Shown here: positions 11,602 through 23,339 of the stretch, one piece after another
Layout: each line of letters starts with the position of its first letter
Position numbering within the stretch: the first letter of the stretch is position 1
Origin: Auanema rhodensis
Taxonomy: Eukaryota > Nematoda > Chromadorea > Rhabditida > Rhabditidae
Assembly (NCBI GenBank): GCA_964057225.1
Contig: OZ059897.1
Coordinates: 372,001-436,000, forward strand
DNA: 64,000 bases
Direction of reading: 5' to 3'
Notes under the pieces: model-generated
What the model saw: only the letters and a program-made list of their open reading frames with translations
Database searches by the model: none
Told to the model about the DNA's origin: nothing
Program-made: the position numbers and the translations under genes

Positions 11602-12303
11602 CATTGTCCATCGTCTTTGCCTTGAATAAAGGAATCTAAAAACATCTACTTTTTGCTAAATTATTTTGAAATTTTTCGAAAAAATTTTTGTCAAAATGTT
11701 TTTGGAAGCAATGTTGAGTGTACATGGAAACACAACATACACTAATGCATCATTTTTCAAACGATCATAACTAATTTCTGTATCAAGCGTTTCTCAATGT
11801 AGTTTAGTGCATTCGATGCGGATTTTTAAGCTGCGTCGATCTGTGTTATCAGATTTGCGCTAGCTTAAAAATGCACCAAGATATCAACTGATATAAGTTC
11901 ACACTTATATCCTCGATTTTCACCCTGAAGAATTAATTTTTTCGTTGAATAACATTGTCCATCGTCTTTGCCTTGAAAAAAGGAATCTAAAAACATCTAC
12001 TTTTTGCTAAATTATTTTGAAATTTTTCGAAAAAATTTTTGTCAAAATGTTTTTGGAAGCAATGTTGAGTGTACATGGAAACTCAACATACACTAATGCA
12101 TCATTTTTCAAACGATCATAACTAATTTTTGTATTAAGCGTTTCTCAATGTAGTATAGTGCATTCGATGCGGATTTTTAAGCTGCGTCGATCTGTGTTAT
12201 CAGATTTGCGCTAGCTTAAAAATGCACCAAGATATCAACTGATATAAGTTCACACTTATATCCTCGATTTTCACCCTGAAGAATTAATTTTTTCGTTGAA
12301 TAA
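11602..12303. repeat. Two L units between the 3161-bp copies
   Basis: The unit at 11602 has TTCTGTATCAAGCG, TAGTTTAG and CACCAAG, and a private GAAACACAACA near 11726 that breaks the 110-137 type dyad. The TATCAAG mark returns only near 18454 and 21613. The unit at 11953 is a plain TATTAAG, CACCAAG unit. Confidence 0.65.
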
Positions 12304-14762
12304 CATTGTCCATCGTCTTTGCCTTGAAAAAAGGAATCTAAAAACATCTACTTTTTGCTAAATTATTTTGAAATTTTTCGAAAAAATTTTTGTCAAAATG
12401 TTTTTGGAAGCAATGTTGAGTGTACATGGAAACTCAACATACACTAATGCATCATTTTTCAAACGATCATAACTAATTTTTGTATTAAGCGTTTCTCAAT
12501 GTAGTATAGTGCATTCGATGCGGATTTTTAAGCTGCGTCGATCTGTGTTATCAGATTTGCGCTAGCTTAAAAATGCACCGAGATATCAACTGATATAAGT
12601 TCACACTTATATCCTCGATTTTCACCCTGAAGAATTAATTTTTTCGTTGAATAACATTGTCCATCGTCTTTGCCTTGAAAAATGGAATCTAAAAACATCT
12701 ACTTTTTGCTAAATTATTTTGAAATTTTTCGAAAAAATTTTTGTCAAAATGTTTTTGGAAGCATTGTTGAGTGTACATGGAAACTCAACATACACTAATG
12801 CATCATTTTTCAAAGGATCATAACTAATTTTTGTATTAAGCGTTTCTCAATGTAGTATAGTGCATTCGATGCGGATTTTTAAGCTGCGTCGATCGGTGTT
12901 ATCAGATTTGCGCTAGCTTAAAAATGCACCAAGATATCAACTGATATAAGTTCACACTTATATCCTCGATTTTCACCCTGAAGAATTAATTTTTTCGTTG
13001 AATAACATTGTCCATCGTCTTTGCCTTGAATAAAGGAATCTAAAAACATCTACTTTTTGCTAAATTATTTTGAAATTTTTCGAAAAAATTTTTGTCAAAA
13101 TGTTTTTGGAAGCAATGTTGAGTGTACATGGAAACTCAACATACACTAATGCATCATTTTTCAAACGATCATAACTAATTTTTGTATTAAGCGTTTCTCA
13201 ATGTAGTATAGTGCATTCGATGCGGATTTTTAAGCTGCGTCGATCTGTGTTATCAGATTTGCGTTAGCTTAAAAATGCACCGAGATATCAACTGATATAA
13301 GTTCACACTTATATCCTCGATTTTCACCCTGAAGGAATAATTTTTTCGTTGAATAACATTGTCCATCGTCTTTGCCTTGAAAAAAGGAATCTAAAAACAT
13401 CTACTTTTTGCTAAATTATTTTGAAATTTTTCGAAAAAATTTTTGTCAAAATGTTTTTGGAAGCAATGTTGAGTGTACATGGAAACTCAACATACACTAA
13501 TGCATCATTTTTCAAACGATCATAACTAATTTCTGTATTAAACGTTTCTCAATGTAGTTTAGTGCATTCGATGCGGATTTTTAAGCTGCGTCGATCTGTG
13601 TTATCAGATTTGCGCTAGCTTAAAAATGCACCGAGATATCAACTGATATAAGTTCACACATATATCCTCGATTTTCACCCTGAAGAAATAATTTTTTCGT
13701 TGAATAACATTGTCCATCGTCTTTGCCTTGAAAAAAGGAATCTAAAAACATCTACTTTTTTTGCTAAATTATTTTGAAATTTTTCGAAAAAATTTTTGTC
13801 AAAATGTTTTTGGAAGCAATGTTGAGTGTACATGGAAACTCAACATACACTAATGCATCATTTTTCAAACGATCATAACTAATTTTTGTATTGAGCGTTT
13901 CTCAATGTAGTATAGTGCATTCGATGCGGATTTTTAAGCTGCGTCGATCTGTGTTATCAGATTTGCGCTAGCTTAAAAATGCACCAAGATATCAACTGAT
14001 ATAAGTTCACACTTATATCCTCGATTTTCACCCTGAAGAATTAATTTTTTCGTTGAATAACATTGTCCATCGTCTTTGCCTTGAATAAAGGAATCTAAAA
14101 ACATCTACTTTTTGCTAAATTATTTTGAAATTTTTCGAAAAAATTTTTGTCAAAATGTTTTTGGAAGCAATGTTGAGTGTACATGGAAACTCAACATACA
14201 CTAATGCATCATTTTTCAAACGATCATAACTAATTTTTGTATTGAGCGTTTCTCAATGTAGTATAGTGCATTCGATGCGGATTTTTAAGCTGCGTCGATC
14301 TGTGTTATCAGATTTGCGCTAGCTTAAAAATGCACCAAGATATCAACTGATATAAGTTCACACTTATATCCTCGATTTTCACCCTGAAGAATTAATTTTT
14401 TCGTTGAATAACATTGTCCATCGTCTTTGCCTTGAAAAAAGGAATCTAAAAACATCTACTTTTTGCTAAATTATTTTGAAATTTTTCGAAAAAATTTTTG
14501 TCAAAATGTTTTTGGAAGCAATGTTGAGTGTACATGGAAACTCAACATACACTAATGCATCATTTTTCAAACGATCATAACTAATTTTTGTATTAAGCGT
14601 TTCTCAATGTAGTATAGTGCATTCGATGCGGATTTTTAAGCTGCGTCGATCTGTGTTATCAGATTTGCGCTAGCTTAAAAATGCACCAAGATATCAACTG
14701 ATATAAGTTCACATTTATATCCTCGATTTTCACCCTGAAGAATTAATTTTTTCGTTGAATAA
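12304..14762. repeat. Nine-unit offset duplication (3161 bp), copy 2
   Basis: This repeats the class order of 9143-11601, including TATTAAACG. Its right half overlaps the later six-unit HOR that begins near 13230, so the duplications are nested. The unit at 14412 has gained ACATTTAT (near 14712), a mark inherited by units at 16520 and 19679. Confidence 0.7.
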
Positions 14763-15337
14763 CATTGTCCATCGTCTTTGCCTTGAATAAAGGAATCTAA
14801 AAACATCTACTTTTTGCTAAATTATTTTGAAATTTTTCGAAAAAATTTTTGTCAAAATGTTTTTGGAAGCAATGTTGAGTGTACATGGAAACTCAACATA
14901 CACTAATGCATCATTTTTCAAACGATCATAACTAATTTTTGTATTGAGCGTTTCTCAATGTAGTATAGTGCATTCGATGCGGATTTTTAAGCTGCGTCGA
15001 TCTGTGTTATCAGATTTGCGTTAGCTTAAAAATGCACCGAGATATCAACTGATATAAGTTCACACTTATATCCTCGATTTTCACCCTGAAGAATTAATTT
15101 TTTCGTTGAATAACATTGTCCATCGTCTTTGCCTTGAAAAATGGAATCTAAAAACATCTACTTTTTGCTAAATTATTTTGAAATTTTTCGAAAAAATTTT
15201 TGTCAAAATGTTTTTGGAAGCATTGTTGAGTGTACATGGAAACTCAACATACACTAATGCATCATTTTTCAAAGGATCATAACTAATTTTTGTATTAAGC
15301 GTTTCTCAATGTAGTATAGTGCATTCGATGCGGATTT
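13230..15337. repeat. Six-unit HOR (2108 bp), copy 1
   Basis: Units at 13708 (T7 with TATTGAGCG), 14061, 14412 (ACATTTAT), 14763 (GAATAAAG, TATTGAG, GCGTTAGC), 15114 (AGGATC) and the flanking TTCTG unit recur in the same order at 15816-17222. The offset is 2108 bp, which is five times 351 plus 353. The edges are set by where shared marks stop, so they are accurate to about 100 bp. Confidence 0.75.
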
Positions 15338-17430
15338 TTAAGCTGCGTCGATCTGTGTTATCAGATTTGCGTTAGCTTAAAAATGCACCGAGATATCAAC
15401 TGATATAAGTTCACACTTATATCCTCGATTTTCACCCTGAAGGAATAATTTTTTCGTTGAATAACATTGTCCATCGTCTTTGCCTTGAAAAAAGGAATCT
15501 AAAAACATCTACTTTTTGCTAAATTATTTTGAAATTTTTCGAAAAAATTTTTGTCAAAATGTTTTTGGAAGCAATGTTGAGTGTACATGGAAACTCAACA
15601 TACACTAATGCATCATTTTTCAAACGATCATAACTAATTTCTGTATTGAACGTTTCTCAATGTAGTTTAGTGCATTCGATGCGGATTTTTAAGCTGCGTC
15701 GATCTGTGTTATCAGATTTGCGCTAGCTTAAAAATGCACCGAGATATCAACTGATATAAGTTCACACATATATCCTCGATTTTCACCCTGAAGAAATAAT
15801 TTTTTCGTTGAATAACATTGTCCATCGTCTTTGCCTTGAAAAAAGGAATCTAAAAACATCTACTTTTTTTGCTAAATTATTTTGAAATTTTTCGAAAAAA
15901 TTTTTGTCAAAATGTTTTTGGAAGCAATGTTGAGTGTACATGGAAACTCAACATACACTAATGCATCATTTTTCAAACGATCATAACTAATTTTTGTATT
16001 GAGCGTTTCTCAATGTAGTATAGTGCATTCGATGCGGATTTTTAAGCTGCGTCGATCTGTGTTATCAGATTTGCGCTAGCTTAAAAATGCACCAAGATAT
16101 CAACTGATATAAGTTCACACTTATATCCTCGATTTTCACCCTGAAGAATTAATTTTTTCGTTGAATAACATTGTCCATCGTCTTTGCCTTGAATAAAGGA
16201 ATCTAAAAACATCTACTTTTTGCTAAATTATTTTGAAATTTTTCGAAAAAATTTTTGTCAAAATGTTTTTGGAAGCAATGTTGAGTGTACATGGAAACTC
16301 AACATACACTAATGCATCATTTTTCAAACGATCATAACTAATTTTTGTATTGAGCGTTTCTCAATGTAGTATAGTGCATTCGATGCGGATTTTTAAGCTG
16401 CGTCGATCTGTGTTATCAGATTTGCGCTAGCTTAAAAATGCACCAAGATATCAACTGATATAAGTTCACACTTATATCCTCGATTTTCACCCTGAAGAAT
16501 TAATTTTTTCGTTGAATAACATTGTCCATCGTCTTTGCCTTGAAAAAAGGAATCTAAAAACATCTACTTTTTGCTAAATTATTTTGAAATTTTTCGAAAA
16601 AATTTTTGTCAAAATGTTTTTGGAAGCAATGTTGAGTGTACATGGAAACTCAACATACACTAATGCATCATTTTTCAAACGATCATAACTAATTTTTGTA
16701 TTAAGCGTTTCTCAATGTAGTATAGTGCATTCGATGCGGATTTTTAAGCTGCGTCGATCTGTGTTATCAGATTTGCGCTAGCTTAAAAATGCACCAAGAT
16801 ATCAACTGATATAAGTTCACATTTATATCCTCGATTTTCACCCTGAAGAATTAATTTTTTCGTTGAATAACATTGTCCATCGTCTTTGCCTTGAATAAAG
16901 GAATCTAAAAACATCTACTTTTTGCTAAATTATTTTGAAATTTTTCGAAAAAATTTTTGTCAAAATGTTTTTGGAAGCAATGTTGAGTGTACATGGAAAC
17001 TCAACATACACTAATGCATCATTTTTCAAACGATCATAACTAATTTTTGTATTGAGCGTTTCTCAATGTAGTATAGTGCATTCGATGCGGATTTTTAAGC
17101 TGCGTCGATCTGTGTTATCAGATTTGCGTTAGCTTAAAAATGCACCGAGATATCAACTGATATAAGTTCACACTTATATCCTCGATTTTCACCCTGAAGA
17201 ATTAATTTTTTCGTTGAATAACATTGTCCATCGTCTTTGCCTTGAAAAATGGAATCTAAAAACATCTACTTTTTGCTAAATTATTTTGAAATTTTTCGAA
17301 AAAATTTTTGTCAAAATGTTTTTGGAAGCATTGTTGAGTGTACATGGAAACTCAACATACACTAATGCATCATTTTTCAAAGGATCATAACTAATTTTTG
17401 TATTAAGCGTTTCTCAATGTAGTATAGTGC
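15338..17430. repeat. Six-unit HOR (2108 bp), copy 2
   Basis: Copy 2 matches copy 1 through the AGGATC unit at 17222 and then diverges. Copy 2 reads GTGCAATCGATG near 17428 and GCGCTAGC, where copy 1 has GTGCATTCGATG and GCGTTAGC. The TTCTG unit has TATTGAACG near 15645, against TATTAAACG in copy 1. Confidence 0.75.
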
Positions 17431-19108
17431 AATCGATGCGGATTTTTAAGCTGCGTCGATCTGTGTTATCAGATTTGCGCTAGCTTAAAAATGCACCGAG
17501 ATATCAACTGATATAAGTTCACACTTATATCCTCGATTTTCACCCTGAAGGAATAATTTTTTCGTTGAATAACATTGTCCATCGTCTTTGCCTTGAGAAA
17601 AAGAATCTAAAAACATCTACTTTTTGCTAAATTATTTTGAAATTTTTCGAAAAAATTTTTGTCAAAATGTTTTTGGAAGCAATGTTGAGTGTACATGGAA
17701 ACTCAACATACACTAATGCATCATTTTTCAAACGATCATAACTAATTTTTGTATTGAGCGTTTCTCAATGTAGTATAGTGCATTCGATGCGGATTTTTAA
17801 GCTGCGTCGATCTGTGTTATCAGATTTGCGCTAGCTTAAAAATGCACCGAGATATCAACTGATATAAGTTCACACTTATATCCTCGATTTTCACCCTGAA
17901 GGAATAATTTTTTCGTTGAATAACATTGTCCATCGTCTTTGCCTTGAAAAAAGGAATCTAAAAACATCTACTTTTTGCTAAATTATTTTGAAATTTTTCG
18001 AAAAAATTTTTGTCAAAATGTTTTTGGAAGCAATGTTGAGTGTACATGGAAACTCAACATACACTAATGCATCATTTTTCAAACGATCATAACTAATTTT
18101 TGTATTAAGCGTTTCTCAATGTAGTATAGTGCATTCGATGCGGATTTTTAAGCTGCGTCGATCTGTGTTATCAGATTTGCGCTAGCTTAAAAATGCACCG
18201 AGATATCAACTGATATAAGTTCACACTTATATCCTCGATTTTCACCCTGAAGAATTAATTTTTTCGTTGAATAACACTGTCCATCGTCTTTGCCTTGAAA
18301 AATGGAATCTAAAAACATCTACTTTTTGCTAAATTATTTTGAAATTTTTCGAAAAAATTCTTGTCAAAATGTTTTTGGAAGCAATGTTGAGTGTACATGG
18401 AAACTCAACATACACTAATGCATCATTTTTCAAACGATCATAACTAATTTCTGTATCAAGCGTTTCTCAATGTAGTTTAGTGCATTCGATGCGGATTTTT
18501 AAGCTGCGTCGATCTGTGTTATCAGATTTGCGCTAGCTTAAAAATGCACCAGGATATCAACTGATATAAGTTCACACTTATATCCTCGATTTTCACCCTG
18601 AAGAATTAATTTTTTCGTTGAATAACATTGTCCATCGTCTTTGCCTTGAAAAAAGGAATCTAAAAACATCTACTTTTTGCTAAATTATTTTGAAATTTTT
18701 CGAAAAAATTTTTGTCAAAATGTTTTTGGAAGCAATGTTGAGTGTACATGGAAACTCAACATACACTAATGCATCATTTTTCAAACGATCATAACTAATT
18801 TTTGTATTAAGCGTTTCTCAATGTAGTATAGTGCATTCGATGCGGATTTTTAAGCTGCGTCGATCTGTGTTATCAGATTTGCGTTAGCTTAAAAATGCAC
18901 CGAGATATCAACTGATATAAGTTCACACTTATATCCTCGATTTTCACCCTGAAGAATTAATTTTTTCGTTGAATAACATTGTCCATCGTCTTTGCCTTGA
19001 AAAATGGAATCTAAAAACATCTACTTTTTGCTAAATTATTTTGAAATTTTTCGAAAAAATTTTTGTCAAAATGTTTTTGGAAGCAATGTTGAGTGTACAT
19101 GGAAACTC
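15950..19108. repeat. Nine-unit HOR (3159 bp), copy 1
   Basis: Exact 3159-bp spacing (9 x 351) links several rare marks: ACATTTAT in units 16520 and 19679, GCAATCGATG (17429 and 20588), CTTGAGAAAAAG (near 17593 and 20752), CACTGTCC at unit starts 18275 and 21434, and TATCAAGCG (near 18454 and 21613). Copy 1 has a private AATTCTTGTC near 18357 and CACCAGGATA near 18547. Confidence 0.85.
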
Positions 19109-22100
19109 AACATACACTAATGCATCATTTTTCAAACGATCATAACTAATTTTTGTATTGAGCGTTTCTCAATGTAGTATAGTGCATTCGATGCGGATTT
19201 TTAAGCTGCGTCGATCTGTGTTATCAGATTTGCGCTAGCTTAAAAATGCACCAAGATATCAACTGATATAAGTTCACACTTATATCCTCGATTTTCACCC
19301 TGAAGAATTAATTTTTTCGTTGAATAACATTGTCCATCGTCTTTGCCTTGAATAAAGGAATCTAAAAACATCTACTTTTTGCTAAATTATTTTGAAATTT
19401 TTCGAAAAAATTTTTGTCAAAATGTTTTTGGAAGCAATGTTGAGTGTACATGGAAACTCAACATACACTAATGCATCATTTTTCAAACGATCATAACTAA
19501 TTTTTGTATTGAGCGTTTCTCAATGTAGTATAGTGCATTCGATGCGGATTTTTAAGCTGCGTCGATCTGTGTTATCAGATTTGCGCTAGCTTAAAAATGC
19601 ACCAAGATATCAACTGATATAAGTTCACACTTATATCCTCGATTTTCACCCTGAAGAATTAATTTTTTCGTTGAATAACATTGTCCATCGTCTTTGCCTT
19701 GAAAAAAGGAATCTAAAAACATCTACTTTTTGCTAAATTATTTTGAAATTTTTCGAAAAAATTTTTGTCAAAATGTTTTTGGAAGCAATGTTGAGTGTAC
19801 ATGGAAACTCAACATACACTAATGCATCATTTTTCAAACGATCATAACTAATTTTTGTATTAAGCGTTTCTCAATGTAGTATAGTGCATTCGATGCGGAT
19901 TTTTAAGCTGCGTCGATCTGTGTTATCAGATTTGCGCTAGCTTAAAAATGCACCAAGATATCAACTGATATAAGTTCACATTTATATCCTCGATTTTCAC
20001 CCTGAAGAATTAATTTTTTCGTTGAATAACATTGTCCATCGTCTTTGCCTTGAATAAAGGAATCTAAAAACATCTACTTTTTGCTAAATTATTTTGAAAT
20101 TTTTCGAAAAAATTTTTGTCAAAATGTTTTTGGAAGCAATGTTGAGTGTACATGGAAACTCAACATACACTAATGCATCATTTTTCAAACGATCATAACT
20201 AATTTTTGTATTGAGCGTTTCTCAATGTAGTATAGTGCATTCGATGCGGATTTTTAAGCTGCGTCGATCTGTGTTATCAGATTTGCGTTAGCTTAAAAAT
20301 GCACCGAGATATCAACTGATATAAGTTCACACTTATATCCTCGATTTTCACCCTGAAGAATTAATTTTTTCGTTGAATAACATTGTCCATCGTCTTTGCC
20401 TTGAAAAATGGAATCTAAAAACATCTACTTTTTGCTAAATTATTTCGAAATTTTTCGAAAAAATTTTTGTCAAAATGTTTTTGGAAGCATTGTTGAGTGT
20501 ACATGGAAACTCAACATACACTAATGCATCATTTTTCAAAGGATCATAACTAATTTTTGTATTAAGCGTTTCTCAATGTAGTATAGTGCAATCGATGCGA
20601 ATTTTTAAGCTGCGTCGATCTGTGTTATCAGATTTGCGCTAGCTTAAAAATGCACCGAGATATCAACTGATATAAGTTCACACTTATATCCTCGATTTTC
20701 ACCCTGAAGGAATAATTTTTTCGTTGAATAACATTGTCCATCGTCTTTGCCTTGAGAAAAAGAATCTAAAAACATCTACTTTTTGCTAAATTATTTTGAA
20801 ATTTTTCGAAAAAATTTTTGTCAAAATGTTTTTGGAAGCAATGTTGAGTGTACATGGAAACTCAACATACACTAATGCATCATTTTTCAAACGATCATAA
20901 CTAATTTTTGTATTGAGCGTTTCTCAATGTAGTATAGTGCATTCGATGCGGATTTTTAAGCTGCGTCGATCTGTGTTATCAGATTTGCGCTAGCTTAAAA
21001 ATGCACCGAGATATCAACTGATATAAGTTCACACTTATATCCTCGATTTTCACCCTGAAGGAATAATTTTTTCGTTGAATAACATTGTCCATCGTCTTTG
21101 CCTTGAAAAAAGGAATCTAAAAACATCTACTTTTTGCTAAATTATTTTGAAATTTTTCGAAAAAATTTTTGTCAAAATGTTTTTGGAAGCAATGTTGAGT
21201 GTACATGGAAACTCAACATACACTAATGCATCATTTTTCAAACGATCATAACTAATTTTTGTATTAAGCGTTTCTCAATGTAGTATAGTGCATTCGATGC
21301 GGATTTTTAAGCTGCGTCGATCTGTGTTATCAGATTTGCGCTAGCTTAAAAATGCACCGAGATATCAACTGATATAAGTTCACACTTATATCCTCGATTT
21401 TCACCCTGAAGAATTAATTTTTTCGTTGAATAACACTGTCCATCGTCTTTGCCTTGAAAAATGGATTCTAAAAACATCTACTTTTTGCTAAATTATTTTG
21501 AAATTTTTCGAAAAAATTTTTGTCAAAATGTTTTTGGAAGCAATGTTGAGTGTACATGGAAACTCAACATACACTAATGCATCATTTTTCAAACGATCAT
21601 AACTAATTTCTGTATCAAGCGTTTCTCAATGTAGTTTAGTGCATTCGATGCGGATTTTTAAGCTGCGTCGATCTGTGTTATCAGATTTGCGCTAGCTTAA
21701 AAATGCACCAAGATATCAACTGATATAAGTTCACACTTATATCCTCGATTTTCACCCTGAAGAATTAATTTTTTCGTTGAATAACATTGTCCATCGTCTT
21801 TGCCTTGAAAAAAGGAATCTAAAAACATCTACTTTTTGCTAAATTATTTTGAAATTTTTCGAAAAAATTTTTGTCAAAATGTTTTTGGAAGCAATGTTGA
21901 GTGTACATGGAAACTCAACATACACTAATGCATCATTTTTCAAACGATCATAACTAATTTTTGTATTAAGCGTTTCTCAATGTAGTATAGTGCATTCGAT
22001 GCCTATTTTTAAGCTGCGTCGATCTGTGTTATCAGATTTGCGTTAGCTTAAAAATGCACCGAGATATCAACTGATATAAGTTCACACTTATATCCTCGAT

Positions 22101-22245
22101 TTTCACCCTGAAGAATTAATTTTTTCGTTGAATAACATTGTCCATCGTCTTTGCCTTGAAAAATGGAATCTAAAAACATCTACTTTTTGCTAAATTATTT
22201 TGAAATTTTTCGAAAAAATTTTTGTCAAAATGTTTTTGGAAGCAT
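19109..22245. repeat. Nine-unit HOR (3159 bp), copy 2
   Basis: This copy carries all the rare marks of copy 1 in order. Private changes include TTATTTCGAAAT near 20442, GATGCGAATTT near 20595, GGATTCT near 21463 and GATGCCTATTTT near 22000. The match ends in the unit at 22136, which has GCATTG and AGGATC where copy 1 has GCAATG and CGATC. Confidence 0.85.
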
Positions 22246-22837
22246 TGTTGAGTGTACATGGAAACTCAACATACACTAATGCATCATTTTTCAAAGGATC
22301 ATAACTAATTTTTGTATGAAGCGTTTCTCAATGTAGTATAGTGCATTCGATGCGGATTTTTAAGCTGCGTCGATCTGTGTTATCAGATTTGCGCTAGCTT
22401 AAAAATGCACCGAGATATCAACTGATATAAGTTCACACTTATATCCTCGATTTTCACCCTGAAGAATTAATTTTTTCGTTGAATAACATTGTCCATCGTC
22501 TTTGCCTTGAAAAAAGGAATCTAAAAACATCTACTTTTTGCTAAATTATTTCGAAATTTTTCGAAAAAATTTTTGTCAAAATGTTTTTGGAAGCAATGTT
22601 GAGTGTACATGGAAACTCAACATACACTAATGCATCATTTTTCAAACGATCATAACTAATTTTTGTATTAAGCGTTTCTCAATGTAGTATAGTGCATTCG
22701 ATGCGGATTTTTAAGCTGCGTCGATCTGTGTTATCAGATTTGCGCTAGCTTAAAAATGCACCGAGATATCAACTGATATAAGTTCACACTTATATCCTCG
22801 ATTTTCACCCTGAAGAATTAATTTTTTCGTTGAACAA
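22246..22837. repeat. Last pure domain L units before the domain switch
   Basis: The rest of the unit at 22136 (TATGAAGCG is private, near 22316) and the unit at 22487 (TTATTTCGAAAT near 22548) keep every L diagnostic. The next unit start is CACTGTCC with GAACAACAC just before it. Confidence 0.7.
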
Positions 22838-23188
22838 CACTGTCCATCGTCTTTGCCTTGAAAAATGGAATCTAAAAACATCTACTTTTTGCTAAATTAT
22901 CTTGAAATTTTTCGAAAAAATTTTTGTCAAAATGTTTTTGGAAGCATTGTTGAGTGTACATGGAAACTCAATATACACTAATGCATCATTTTTCAAACGA
23001 TCATATTTAATTTTTGTATTGAGCGTTTCTCCATGTAGTATAGTGCATTCGATGCGGATTTTTAAGCTGCGTCGATCTGTGTTATCAGATTTGCGCTAGC
23101 TTGAAAATGCACCGAGATATCAACTGATATAGGTTCACATTTATATCCTCGATTTTCACCGTGAAGAATTAATTTTTTTGTTGAATAA
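22838..23188. repeat. Chimeric unit: the L-to-R domain junction
   Basis: The first part (22838 to about 22945) has L states: GCCTTG, GAAAAATGG, GCTAAATT and CGAAAAAATTT. From CTCAATATAC (about 22967) onward it has R states: TCTCCATG, GCTTGAAAATG, GATATAGG, ACCGTGAAG and TTTTTTTGTTG. CAATATAC with CTCCATG is a known R combination, for example in the unit ending near 25260. A private CATATTTAATT lies near 23003. The unit is therefore an L/R recombinant, with the exchange point between about 22945 and 22970 in a tract identical in both subfamilies. Confidence 0.9.
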
Positions 23189-23339
23189 CAATGTCCATCG
23201 TCTTTGTCTTGAAAAAAGGAATCTAAAAACATCTACTTTTTGTGAAATTATTTTGAAATTTTTCGGGAAAACTTTTGTCAAAATGTTTTTGGAAGCAATG
23301 TTGAGTGTACATGGAAACTCAACATACACTAATGCATCA

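Larger units (their letters stand above)
1..22950. repeat. Domain L: left satellite subfamily (351- and 353-bp units)
   Basis: Units here share, in unit coordinates, T at 4 (CATTG), GCCTTG near 18-23, GCTAAATT at 54-61, CGAAAAAATTT at 76-86, CTCAATG at 192-198, usually GCTTAAAAATG at 262-272, GATATAAG at 289-296, ACCCTGAAG at 321-329 and TTCGTTG near 340. Several classes recur. One has GAATAAAG and GCGTTAGC (1, 1056, 3868, 4923, 7033, 9845, 13006). One has TTCTGTATTAAG, TAGTTTAG and ACACATAT (352, 1407, 2111, 4219, 7384, 8088, 10196, 13357). One has T7 and is 353 bp long. One has GAAAAATGG and AGGATCAT (2815, 3517, 9494, 12655, 15114, 17222, 20381, 22136). One has TATTGAGCG (5627, 8792, 10900, 14061, 16169, 19328). 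The order of these classes defines the segmental duplications listed separately. Confidence 0.95.
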
